Shown here: positions 14,901-22,644 of the stretch, one piece after another | How the letters are laid out: each line of letters begins with the position of its first letter | How positions within the stretch are numbered: position 1 is the stretch's first letter | Source: an uncultured Oribacterium sp. | GTDB taxonomy: Bacteria; Bacillota; Clostridia; Lachnospirales; Lachnospiraceae | Direction of reading: 5' to 3' | NCBI GenBank assembly: GCA_946413525.1 | Contig: CAMKKZ010000034.1 | Coordinates: 1-40,350, forward strand | Length of the DNA stretch: 40,350 nt | Notes under the pieces: model-generated | The model's input: only the letters and a program-made list of their open reading frames with translations | The model's database searches: none | What the model was told of the DNA's origin: nothing | Program-made: the position numbers and the translations under genes

Positions 14901-17900
14901 GCCTGGTACAGCACCTCGACCCCGACGGGGTAGTTCCCGCCGAAGCTCTTTTCTTCGCTCTTCCAGACATTTCCCTCTTTCACTGCCGGCAGCAGGGTCT
15001 CCCCTCCGGCGGAGAACACCCGGAAGAATACCTTCGCCGTTAGCGTTTCCTGGTCATCGGAGCTTTCGGCGGCGGGGTTTTGGACGGTAATCTCGTCCAA
15101 CTGCTCCTCATTCCGAATCTCCGCCTCATATTGGTAGACCATGGTTGGAGTTGCCGTGTAAGCCCCCGGGGCCCCGTTTATGGGAAGCTGCCACCTTCTG
15201 TATCCATTGGTAATAAGCGAAAGCCCGGTCAGCACCGGCCCGGAGGGTTCGTAGAGCAGTTCTTTTGTCACGGAAAGCGTGTCCCCACCACTCTGCTGCT
15301 CCGCGCGGATCAAATGATCTGAATAAGTGGACGCGGGATAAGCCGTGCCGGAAAAAGAGCCTTTTTCATCCGCCCTGACAATGGCGATCAACTGTTCGTT
15401 GTCATAGATCCGCACATCCTGGTTTTTGACGCCTGTCCCGGAAAAGGCAAAGGCCTCCGGCTGCCAGGACTGACTCTTCACACCATTGATCTTGGCATCT
15501 ACGAGCTGCGCGCCAATCCGTGCCGGCGCGTAAAGGGTAAGGGAGGGCACGGAACGCGTCGATACGGAGCCGAGGCTCACGGATCTGGATCCATAATTAA
15601 CAGAGTTGTAATCGGCTTTCAGTTCCACATTCTGGGAGGAGCCTGTTGCGGCATTTTGCCGAAGGTAAAGCGTACATTCCAATGGGAATGTCCAATCAAC
15701 GGCATTATAATTATCCTTATCGATGGTAACCCAGTAGCCAGCCCCGGAGGAAAGCCCCACATAGCTCCCATTGACCGTCATCCCCTGCAGCGTGCTGTTG
15801 TCACTCAGCGAAACCGTAAAGCCGGCAAAGGTACTGTTGTCGCTGCCATTTATCTCCGACTCGAGGATTGCGCTGAGCTTATAGAGCCCGCCACCGGGAG
15901 CGGTCGCCGGACCCGTCACGCCGCCAACGACATCTAGGGTCACGGAAGGAAGGGTAAGGCCGCTTACCTCCTTTGTCTCGCCCGCAGTCACGGTAAAGCT
16001 CCCCCGGGACTCGGCAGGGCAGTCAGCGATCGTCGAATAACTTGAGGAGGAAAGGCAGACTGTATATGTGCCCTCCGGCACGCTGCGCTGACGGTCGCTT
16101 ACCGGATAGCCTCCCAAAAGGGATCCGTTCTCTTTAAAGAGCAATACATAATAGCCTGTACCCTCCAGCGCGCTCCAGTCAAGCGTCCCCAGGCGCACGG
16201 GATTCAGCGTCACGGAAGCGATCCCCTCGGAAAAAACGGCTGTGCCGGACGCCGGGCCCTGAGCATCGTCCGACTTCATAGACACCGTATATTCCGTGTT
16301 ATCAGCAGTCTCCCAGTCGGAGGGCAGGTCGAGCCGGAAGCTTGTTCCCCCGGCAAAGGAATAGGACTTTCCGTTGCTGCCCTTGGAAACCGTGAAGCTG
16401 GGATTCGTTACGCTTTTTCCATCGCCAATCAGCACAGTAATACATTTTGACGCATACAGACTGATTTCCTGATCTGACCCGCCCGGTGTGACGGAAATGT
16501 TCTTCTCTTCGTAGCCATCGGCCCAGACAGCAAGGTTTACTTCCTTTCCATCATAAAGACCTGGAATCGTGTAGGCACCTTTTTCATCTGTTACGATGTT
16601 CAGGGTATTCGTTACCCCGTTCACAGTCTGACTTGAAAGCAGCGAGGCATAGGGGATGCCTGCGTCCCCGCTGTCCTTTACCGTTCCGGAAAGGGAAGCA
16701 TCGCGGGAAAGCAGCGGATAATCCACGGTAATGAGACCATTATTTTTGTCCACAGTAACGGAGGCCCCGTCACGGTCATAATCCTTCAGTTTGGAATCTG
16801 AGGCGAAATTCCTGTTCGTATTCGCGGTAAAGCCACCCTTATCCGCATCGGCATCCGTAAACCAATATGTCTGGATGTCATTGTAAAAGCTGTAGTCAAG
16901 ATACGCCCCATTCTTATATAAAGCCGGGAAAATACTGTAGTCCATTTCTTCCGTAACCTCTTCGGATCCCAAGGTCTTTTCCAGGCGGTATGGACTGATC
17001 TTCTCGCTGTCGTCCGGATTGTTGGCCCGGAGTATGACCAGGTTTCCCTGCCCATCACCGGTTCCGGAATGCGAGGCATAGGTATGCCAATTGTAGAGGG
17101 AATCCCGAACCTGCAGAGTGACCGTATAGGGAGTGCCAAACGCAATGTTGACATCCCGGAAGGAGGATCCTTCATCAGAGAAGCCGTGGGTGGCAGATTT
17201 GTTCTCTCCCTCCTCCTCCCATGTAACGATGAGGCGTTTGAGCGGCATATACTTCAGGCTTTCCCAGTCCTCAATCGTGACAAGCATTCCTTTCGGGTCA
17301 ACCAGGGAGGCTGAGGCACTTGTCTGATCCATCCTGCAGGCTACAGTGGCAGATTCCCAATTGTCGGAACGCACATAGGCGCTGACAGAATAGGCATCCG
17401 GATTCCTGACATTCGTAAGCGTGAAGGCGATGCCGTCCTCCTTCGTGACTTCCGTTTCACCGTTAAAAGAAAAGATAACGGTACCATCTCCCTGTTCGAT
17501 GCTGTACGTGACGCCCCCGGGAGTAAGGTTCTCCAGATCGCTATCAACCGTTAGCACATTCTTCGGCAGCGTCACGGTGAGACTTGACATGCTTGAGGGA
17601 ATGATGTCCATGGAGGGCCTGATCGAAAAATCATATTCGCTTTCCATACCGGAGCAAGGATTCGCCGGCGTAAGGCTCGCCGCCCAGGAGCCGCTCAACT
17701 GCTTCAGGATGACTTTCAGGGAAAAGGTCTTTTCCGTGGTGTTTCCATAGTCGTCCTCCGCCTTAATTGTGACGTTAAAGCTCCCGGACTTCCCGGGTGT
17801 CCCGGAAAGAAGCCCTGATTCATTCAGTGTGAGACCCTCGGGTAGACTGCTGCCTTCCGCCAGTTCCCAGGTTGCAGAGCGGCTTGCGGTCAGCATAGCT

Positions 17901-18541
17901 GAATATACCTCCCCTACCCTTCCGCGGGGCAGGGACAAGGTGGTGATTTCAAGAGGGATCTGTACAACGTCCGGGGCCTCCCCTTCTTCCACGATATGCA
18001 CGATGCCGTCCGTACTGATATACGGATCCGAATACTCATCGGAATAGAAGGTGCCGGTGCTGGTAACGACCCGCAGCCGGTAATCCCCCGCCGCGGCATT
18101 TGGGATGGTCAGGCCGTGAATCCATATCTCAAGCGGATATATTGTTTCTCCCGTTTCAGAAACCGTAAAAGGGGAATACACCTTGCATTCATTCGTCCCT
18201 CCGTAAGCGGAACTCAGAAGATTATATTTTTCCGCCCTGCTGTCCGCGTCAACAAGCCATACAGAGCTGATCGTGCAATTTTCGCTCATGCTCTTTCCGC
18301 CGGAGACATCGAAATGGACCGCGCCCCCCGAATCCTTCTCCAGATACCCATCGGTAGCGCCGCCATAGCCATTCGAACGGTTGTGGTCAAAATATATTGC
18401 CTCCAGGAAAGCGCCCCCGGCAAAGGCCGTGAAGGAGGACGTCCCGGGCAGCAGGGACAGGCACATGATCACAGCCAAAAAAAGGGATATCACCCGCCTT
18501 TCAATCACTCGTCTTCCAGTCTTTCCAGGTTTTGTTTTCAT
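11981..18541 (-). CDS. Giant secreted multidomain protein with Ig-like and carboxypeptidase-regulatory domains
   Basis: The 2186-aa protein begins with a signal peptide (residues 1 to about 42, hydrophobic FLAVIMCLSLLPG). ATG 18541 has GGAGGGGAGAG upstream. Visible regions: a putative Ig domain (He_PIG-like, about 195-275, SLPEGLTLNESGLLSGTPG); a carboxypeptidase-regulatory-like domain (about 617-685, SLSGTVKDSGDAGIPYAS); long beta-rich parts; an Ala/Glu-rich helical segment (about 1740-1840); and a C-terminal pair, again carboxypeptidase-regulatory-like (about 1864-1940, ESGYYHWDVPEGKWYVTAEK) and Ig-like (FSDEGIYVTFSKYMADT). This C-terminal pair is common in large clostridial surface proteins. 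No LPxTG, SLH or membrane anchor is visible, so it is probably released or loosely surface-bound. The ligand is unknown. No partner gene adjoins it. Confidence 0.85.
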   Translation of the reverse strand: MKTKPGKTGRRVIERRVISLFLAVIMCLSLLPGTSSFTAFAGGAFLEAIYFDHNRSNGYGGATDGYLEKDSGGAVHFDVSGGKSMSENCTISSVWLVDADSRAEKYNLLSSAYGGTNECKVYSPFTVSETGETIYPLEIWIHGLTIPNAAAGDYRLRVVTSTGTFYSDEYSDPYISTDGIVHIVEEGEAPDVVQIPLEITTLSLPRGRVGEVYSAMLTASRSATWELAEGSSLPEGLTLNESGLLSGTPGKSGSFNVTIKAEDDYGNTTEKTFSLKVILKQLSGSWAASLTPANPCSGMESEYDFSIRPSMDIIPSSMSSLTVTLPKNVLTVDSDLENLTPGGVTYSIEQGDGTVIFSFNGETEVTKEDGIAFTLTNVRNPDAYSVSAYVRSDNWESATVACRMDQTSASASLVDPKGMLVTIEDWESLKYMPLKRLIVTWEEEGENKSATHGFSDEGSSFRDVNIAFGTPYTVTLQVRDSLYNWHTYASHSGTGDGQGNLVILRANNPDDSEKISPYRLEKTLGSEEVTEEMDYSIFPALYKNGAYLDYSFYNDIQTYWFTDADADKGGFTANTNRNFASDSKLKDYDRDGASVTVDKNNGLITVDYPLLSRDASLSGTVKDSGDAGIPYASLLSSQTVNGVTNTLNIVTDEKGAYTIPGLYDGKEVNLAVWADGYEEKNISVTPGGSDQEISLYASKCITVLIGDGKSVTNPSFTVSKGSNGKSYSFAGGTSFRLDLPSDWETADNTEYTVSMKSDDAQGPASGTAVFSEGIASVTLNPVRLGTLDWSALEGTGYYVLLFKENGSLLGGYPVSDRQRSVPEGTYTVCLSSSSYSTIADCPAESRGSFTVTAGETKEVSGLTLPSVTLDVVGGVTGPATAPGGGLYKLSAILESEINGSDNSTFAGFTVSLSDNSTLQGMTVNGSYVGLSSGAGYWVTIDKDNYNAVDWTFPLECTLYLRQNAATGSSQNVELKADYNSVNYGSRSVSLGSVSTRSVPSLTLYAPARIGAQLVDAKINGVKSQSWQPEAFAFSGTGVKNQDVRIYDNEQLIAIVRADEKGSFSGTAYPASTYSDHLIRAEQQSGGDTLSVTKELLYEPSGPVLTGLSLITNGYRRWQLPINGAPGAYTATPTMVYQYEAEIRNEEQLDEITVQNPAAESSDDQETLTAKVFFRVFSAGGETLLPAVKEGNVWKSEEKSFGGNYPVGVEVLYQAKESEHEASVLIQDATIPENERTVTVDYNYILYNKDGSNTKVEAASQTELYELMGLDPKDDGNVAPDWDLGYPEWNEDNPASNGWALPPAPSSDELEAEQASESFESLETGGSGSANVVLLSEGVESSVTDGFEEEEARLLSDSKSLSDLFTNIANSVNQGLGVGNDLVDENGRVTEISTLNGQQAVSNGANNLTMEVRTWIDQPTWTSSGVKWRVEELRGKGYKAMSASYNYNQYLYFTGNYYYDKYGRPSSLTRTVPALGGVDQTEPNPDMYSRTTGQMIGSSLKVEYIYSVKEGKWMRSQTAMIPPGASSPIHLAANQIPDATTPPYRYTPVSQMSEDSDDSDMEAGALMAEDSPFTEEESRVYAVLAEGATNRTGGMSWGVKLENVQNSTYAGMAISGTGYLGAKWVGASKKLHKLTLGDKDKMVKIGKKFEIAQGEYSLSMEESIVTGVAWGEGWIPQGQETKFGNIGGIREQLLANYKYYSNLEDNPAYSYRASRGKQDTKKLLEALGDVEYAIEMAGVQDAFTNNVTTQLSFASGFIGLFGGPIGAEASFAIDLYSTFLKAANDTNNAEVKAAVERFLSQVDSYKASDAESKKKMKEAEQANKDYNNEMGFPIYDIDEDVFNDPFDPNYKPPQTAQTTPVHDPSGIIYEAVIENPVQGASVTLWRYDEAGDMERHDDSAYLGQQNPLASDESGYYHWDVPEGKWYVTAEKAGYSAGSSQEDRAATKSFNITGRGSVNFLPVLPPQLDVNIPLTDPTAPVVEEVEFSDEGIYVTFSKYMADTVGEGVNEAESVLNRDNYTLLEWGGAPFTAFTVEAVEQGHTPANRNGETGTYTRKVLLRPDSGTFPAGHRLTLIVAGTVLSYAGTAIGADFVRTGTTGGIQMDDIVPSGLTVSVLVSCEVDDATALCSVFRENGQMLAVYSIPLDKGDRQKLEFRIRQSDYSYVQIHVLDSELVPLYSSRRIRADG

Positions 18542-18883
18542 CTCTCTCCCCTCCGTGAACGAAAAACACGCCTGATAGAAGCAGAGCTTATAAGCGCGTC
18601 CCGAAGCATGGCGAAAAACGCGCCGAAAAGTCCTGCCCTTCCGAACAAGTCCAGATGGAACTTGCCTTTTATATCTATCTATATCTTATATTTTAGATAT
18701 ATTAGCCTGAAATTCCATGCTTTGTATAGGGGGGGAACCCCTACCCTGGGTATAAATACCGCTTAAAGCCGCCTCCGTATGTGCGGAGCAGGCTTATGGA
18801 AACCTCTAACCTGGGTATAAATACCGCCGCAAGCACCGCTTTTAAAGGGTCAAATCGTAATTCAAGGAGATCATAAGAAAAGG
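18542..18883. repeat. Intergenic region with 27-bp direct repeats and hairpin
   Basis: CTACCCTGGGTATAAATACC at 18741 and its near copy at 18806 lie 65 bp apart, both containing GGTAT-AA-ATACC. Between them is a CTCCG-TATGTG-CGGAG hairpin. They lie between the LuxR-fusion stop and the giant gene start and could be operators for the latter. No ORF is supported. Confidence 0.5.
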
Positions 18884-20695
18884 CTAACGTCCGGCAAGAG
18901 TGTTGTGGTACAGGTCTGTCAGGCCGGAACGGGTCGTTACCCCCGTCTTTTGGTATAATTTTGTCACGTGTTTCTGGAGCATCTTTATCTTGATGGAAAG
19001 GCGTTCGCAAATCACAGCCTGTTTATCTTCGGTCAGCACCAGCTCCCGCAGCACCTCCGTCTCCCGGGGCGTAAGGGCATAACGCTCACGCATCCGCCCA
19101 AAAGCGGATTCCGGAGAAAGGGGCAGGTGTAATCCGTCCGACGCGGCGGGCTCCGGCGTAAGGGCAGCGGACATGGGGAACTTTTCCGGCGCGGCGGGCT
19201 CCGGCGAAAGGGCAGCGGACATAGGGAACTTTTCCGGCGCGGCGGGCTCCCGCGAAAGGGACAAGGAAGCTTTTTCCGATGCAGCGGGTTCCGGAGAAAG
19301 GGACAAGGGAACCTTTTCGGACGTGGTAAGCTCCGACGCAAAGGACAAAGGAGTTTTTTGCGGGGCGGCAGATCCCGGTGCAGGGGCAACAGACAAGGAA
19401 GACCTTTCCGGCGCAGCAGATTCCGGCGTAAGGGCATCGGACATGGGGGGCCTTTCCGATGCGGCGGGTTCCCGCGAAAGGGCATCGGACATGGGGAACT
19501 TTTCCGGCGCGGCGGGTTTCGGCGAAAGGGACAAGGAAAGGCTTTCCGGCGCAGCAGGTTCGGAAAGATTGAAGCTCCCGTTCAATGTCATTATCAAAAT
19601 AACGGAAACAAGCACAACAATATTTATGATCTGAACCGTTTCCGCCGAAAAGGCAGATGTATGAAAAAATCCCTGCGCCAGGACAATCACACTGTCCAAT
19701 ATCCTGCCGGCCGAAGCCCACAGGGCGGGCCGCCTCGTATCCTGCGCCAGATGCCAGAAGCTCAGGCAGTAGAAGGAAACCGCTCCGGAAAGCGCCACAT
19801 AGAAAAGGCACATGTTGATCCAGTAAGAATCCGTCAATACCGCGTTAAGCAGCGCGGCCAGCGACATACAGAGGGCCGTGACCGGCACAAGCCTCCCTCC
19901 TTTTCTGTCCCCGATTGCCGCAAAAAGCGCATAGCCGGGAATCATCATCAGCCTGGGCCAGCTATAGGCATTATACGTGCTGTATCCTGAACGGATCTGC
20001 AGATGATGGATCGCCTCATTATAAAAGCTTTCAAAGATCAGAAACCCGGCCGCGATCAGGCATGTCATCAAAATACGCCTGGATATCATTCCTTTCCCCG
20101 CGGCTTCTTCCATCCTTTTCCCCACCCTTTCCGGCGTCCCGGAATCCAACAGGGGTCCCTTCCGCAGCAAAAGCCATGATAGTGTAATGAGCGCCGCAAG
20201 ATCAAAGAATGGCAGCAGGGGCGTCACGCCCCAATGAATCTGAAGAATGTACTGCATGCTCACGGCGGCAATGCTGCCAATTCCCATGCTCAGTGCCGTC
20301 CTTCCCCCCCTTTTCGTTTCCCTGCTCATGATATGGTAAACCGCGCCGCCCAAATATCCCAGACAGCTTGCGACGACCATCGTGACTATAAGATAAAAAA
20401 GGGAGCCTTTATCCGCAAAAAGCATCACGGCCGTCCCAAGGCCAAGTATGACAATGACAGAAAAGGCGCAGCGCCTGGGAATGGGCTTGCCGGATCCGGG
20501 ATTATCCGAAACCGCGTACGCAAAAAAGCCGGAAATCACGAATATCTGCAAGATGTAATAAACCATCTCCCGCTGCCTGATGGAAAGGTAACCATCCCCC
20601 GCCCGGTTGCCCAGCCAGAGCAGGGTGAATTGCAAAAAAACAAAAGAGGCGAAAAACGCAGTCAATGCGATCGCTTTCCTGGTCTTCTCAGGCAT
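18884..20695 (-). CDS. Multi-spanning membrane protein fused to a LuxR-type HTH domain
   Basis: The 603-aa protein starts MPEKTRKAIALTAFFASFVF (ATG 20695, AGGAGAG 10 nt upstream). Residues about 1-375 form some 10-12 hydrophobic spans in an MFS-like pattern. About 376-540 is a Pro/Ala/Ser/Glu-rich linker of some 11 imperfect 14-16-residue units (for example SPEPAAPEKFPMSAAL). The end is a LuxR/GerE HTH: LTPRETEVLRELVLTEDKQ, then ERLSIKIKMLQKHVTKLYQKTGV. Membrane sensors tethered to a LuxR domain are known in Clostridia and Coriobacteria, so this is probably a one-component regulator whose DNA-binding part stays at the membrane. Target genes and signal are unknown. A consensus-like promoter lies at 20795-20824, and a family I element fills most of the leader. 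Confidence 0.85.
   Translation of the reverse strand: MPEKTRKAIALTAFFASFVFLQFTLLWLGNRAGDGYLSIRQREMVYYILQIFVISGFFAYAVSDNPGSGKPIPRRCAFSVIVILGLGTAVMLFADKGSLFYLIVTMVVASCLGYLGGAVYHIMSRETKRGGRTALSMGIGSIAAVSMQYILQIHWGVTPLLPFFDLAALITLSWLLLRKGPLLDSGTPERVGKRMEEAAGKGMISRRILMTCLIAAGFLIFESFYNEAIHHLQIRSGYSTYNAYSWPRLMMIPGYALFAAIGDRKGGRLVPVTALCMSLAALLNAVLTDSYWINMCLFYVALSGAVSFYCLSFWHLAQDTRRPALWASAGRILDSVIVLAQGFFHTSAFSAETVQIINIVVLVSVILIMTLNGSFNLSEPAAPESLSLSLSPKPAAPEKFPMSDALSREPAASERPPMSDALTPESAAPERSSLSVAPAPGSAAPQKTPLSFASELTTSEKVPLSLSPEPAASEKASLSLSREPAAPEKFPMSAALSPEPAAPEKFPMSAALTPEPAASDGLHLPLSPESAFGRMRERYALTPRETEVLRELVLTEDKQAVICERLSIKIKMLQKHVTKLYQKTGVTTRSGLTDLYHNTLAGR
19080..19570 (-). repeat. Coding tandem repeat (42-48 bp units) in the LuxR-fusion linker
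   Basis: About 11 units encode variants of [ST]PEPAAPEKFPMSAAL. Neighbouring units at 19150-19250 are nearly identical in DNA. The last unit runs into the conserved ALTPRETEVL of the HTH, so the repeat may have grown from that edge. Confidence 0.75.
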
Positions 20696-20705
20696 GACTC
20701 TTATC

Positions 20706-20777
20706 TCTCCTAATAAATGGTTTTCTGGCCATTTTGATTGCCGACATACGGATGCGGTATCGTGATCCAAATGGCTC
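20706..20777 (-). repeat. Family I element (copy e), LuxR-fusion leader
   Basis: Minus-strand sequence from GGAGCCATTT to CCATTTATTAGGAG. The hairpin AAATGG/CCATTT (20729-20734 with 20715-20720) replaces the AGAGTGG/CCACTCT of other copies. Its end supplies the AGGAG of the gene's ribosome binding site. Confidence 0.8.
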
Positions 20778-20794
20778 CCCTACCTTTGATCAAT

Positions 20795-20824
20795 AGTATT
20801 GCATGGAATGAATTACTATGTCAA
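20795..20824 (-). promoter_or_regulatory. Sigma-A promoter for the LuxR-fusion gene
   Basis: Perfect TTGACA (20824-20819), 18-nt spacer and AATACT (20800-20795). The start would be near 20788, about 10 nt before the family I element. Confidence 0.65.
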
Positions 20825-20888
20825 GCATCACAAAATTACCATAACATCTTCCTTGCGACGGCTACCACACCACCCTACTCGTCCGCGG

Positions 20889-20933
20889 GGCTGCGTCCGG
20901 CGTAAGCCGGAATATTTCCTTACGCAGCCCCTG
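20889..20933. other. Nested GC-rich hairpin
   Basis: GGGGCTGCGT pairs with ACGCAGCCCC and encloses CCGGC-GTAA-GCCGG. It lies in the 20696-21113 intergenic stretch between the binding-protein terminator and the LuxR-fusion promoter. Its function is unclear. Confidence 0.5.
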
Positions 20934-20940
20934 CGATAAT

Positions 20941-20971
20941 AAAAAAAACAGAAGGAGCAGCACTCCTTCTG
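20941..20971 (-). terminator. Terminator of the sugar-binding protein gene
   Basis: CAGAAGGAG and CTCCTTCTG pair perfectly around a 5-nt loop, followed on the minus strand by eight T. Confidence 0.9.
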
Positions 20972-20997
20972 CATTATACCATTAAATGTATTCCCTG

Positions 20998-21062
20998 CTG
21001 CGGCATTCCATGTGCCGCAGTAAAACCCTGGAACAAACTATGCATCAAGCATGGTTTGTTCC
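20998..21062 (+). repeat. Family II paired-hairpin element, copy 2
   Basis: CTGCGGCA/TGCCGCAG (loop TTCCATG), then GGAACAAAC-TATGC-ATCAA-GCATG-GTTTGTTCC. It aligns through both hairpins and the AAACCCTGGAAC spacer with the minus-strand element at 6326-6383. It is on the opposite strand to the neighbouring binding-protein gene. Confidence 0.65.
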
Positions 21063-21113
21063 GTATTTGACGCATCCCTATGGAATGCATGAGAAAGTTA
21101 ATATTTTACTTCT

Positions 21114-22388
21114 TTAGTGCTGCACCGGCGTTGAGGATGCCCAGTATTTTTCGATGGCGTCCGCAAGCTCGGCACGGGTGCACTGTCCGGCAAGGTAACG
21201 CTGCATCTCGGCGCCCAGCTTGGAATAGTGGTCATCCGGGTCATAGTCATAGCTCTTAATCGCAAGTCCTGCATCCGCGTACTTCTTTACGGAAACGCCG
21301 ATATCATTCGCGCAGGTGACATCGTTGCTCTTGAAGGGCGAAATCATGGCGCAGGTGTCGCTGACCAGCTTCTTGCCTTCATCGGAAAGCGCGAACCAGT
21401 TAAGGAACTTCTCGGCCGCGTCCCTCTGCTCCTGGCTTGTGTTTTCGCTGTTGTCAATGTAGAAATACTTGCTTCCGAAGATAACCATCTTTCCTGTGAA
21501 GCTGTCCTCTATGTTCTGAGGGATGGGCATGAGGCCGATATTCCCGGTATAGTCATAATCGATAATGTCGTTCCACTCCCAGCATCCGCCGAACTGGAAG
21601 GCATCCTGCCCCTCGGACAATGCCTGATGCACCTGGTCGTCCTCCACGGAGATCGGGCCTTCCTTGAACATGTTGTACTCCTTCAGCACGTCAAAGGTGT
21701 CCATCAACGCGTTGAACTTCTCATCCTTCTCAAGATCCACGTTGCCGGCATAAAGGTCCTGGATGAAGCCGTCCACATCCTCCCTCTCCTCATAAACATG
21801 CTGGAGGTAATGAGCCGCCAGGGACCAGTCGGGCTTTAAGATTCCCACGGGGGACTCCATCCCGCCCGCGACCATGCGGTCCAGGAATGCCTTGAAATCG
21901 TCCAGGTTCTTGATGGAATCCGGGTCAAAATCCTCGCCGAGGGTGTTCTTGATCGCGTCCGCATTGTAAAGGATGCCCCTGGCCTCGACACAGACAGGGA
22001 AGCCAAGCACCTTGCCGTCCACGGAAATCGCGTAATCCGTGTCGGAAACCCACTCCTGCCCGCTCATGTCATAGCCGTACTGGGCGCCAAGGGAATACAC
22101 ATCCTTCGCGTCAACCATGTTGATCGTATACGGATCCTTGGAAGCGTAACGGGTGGCAAGGTGCGCCGAGACGGTGTCCTGGGAATAATACACCTCGACA
22201 TCGATATCATTTTCCTTGCCGAATTCCGCGGCGGCTTCCTCAAGGTATTCCTGAATCTCGCTCTTGGAATTAAAGATTGTAATGGCTACCTTGCCGCCGG
22301 AACCGGAGGATCCGGACGAGCTTCCCCCGCAGGCCGCCAGATTCAGGGCAGTCGCGGCGACAAGGGCAAGTGCGATGGCTTTTTTCAT
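21114..22388 (-). CDS. ABC transporter sugar-binding lipoprotein (family 1 extracellular solute-binding)
   Basis: The 424-aa protein has a lipoprotein signal (MKKAIALALVAATALNLAAC, lipobox LAAC) followed by a Gly/Ser linker. The mature part opens VAITIFNSKSEIQEYLEEAAAEF, then HLATRYASKDPYTINMVD, the pattern of oligosaccharide-binding proteins of the family 1 type. It would be anchored outside the membrane and deliver sugars to an ABC permease. No permease genes are present nearby, so it may use components encoded elsewhere. Start ATG 22388 has AAAGGAG upstream. It lies downstream of the alpha-galactosidase on the same strand, suggesting an alpha-galactoside substrate. A family I element fills the leader. 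Confidence 0.9.
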   Translation of the reverse strand: MKKAIALALVAATALNLAACGGSSSGSSGSGGKVAITIFNSKSEIQEYLEEAAAEFGKENDIDVEVYYSQDTVSAHLATRYASKDPYTINMVDAKDVYSLGAQYGYDMSGQEWVSDTDYAISVDGKVLGFPVCVEARGILYNADAIKNTLGEDFDPDSIKNLDDFKAFLDRMVAGGMESPVGILKPDWSLAAHYLQHVYEEREDVDGFIQDLYAGNVDLEKDEKFNALMDTFDVLKEYNMFKEGPISVEDDQVHQALSEGQDAFQFGGCWEWNDIIDYDYTGNIGLMPIPQNIEDSFTGKMVIFGSKYFYIDNSENTSQEQRDAAEKFLNWFALSDEGKKLVSDTCAMISPFKSNDVTCANDIGVSVKKYADAGLAIKSYDYDPDDHYSKLGAEMQRYLAGQCTRAELADAIEKYWASSTPVQH

Positions 22389-22408
22389 GATTTGCTCCTT
22401 TCATTTCG

Positions 22409-22477
22409 CAAGTATAAACAACCCTTTGGTCATTTTAATAGCCGACATACAGATGCGGTATCGCAATCTCTATGGCT
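22409..22477 (-). repeat. Family I element (copy f), binding-protein leader
   Basis: Minus-strand sequence from GCAGCCATAG to GTTTATACTTG. It shares with copy e the core GCGATACCGCATC-GTATGTCGGC. An internal ORF (MSAIKMTKGLFILAK) ends 7 nt before the binding-protein start. The 3' hairpin is degenerate in this copy. Confidence 0.7.
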
Positions 22478-22644
22478 GCTGACGCATGGTCTATACTTGC
22501 CATTCTTGAATGTTTCTACCCGGGCATGGAGAACTTTGCCCTCCATGTCCTTAAAAAGGATATGCATAGGATCTCTACCCTGCATTTCCTTAGTTACCAT
22601 AGTTACCATGGTTCAGAATTCCGGGACAGATTTGTCTTGCGGCC

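Noticed and set aside
19358..19990. Plus-strand frame rich in Gly/Arg opposite the LuxR-fusion linker
   Set aside because: Produced by the repeat composition of the minus-strand linker; no start or homology.
20706..20777. Family I leader copy considered as a known riboswitch or T-box
   Set aside because: It is only about 70 nt, has no T-box or recognised aptamer core, and other copies lie inside coding sequence.
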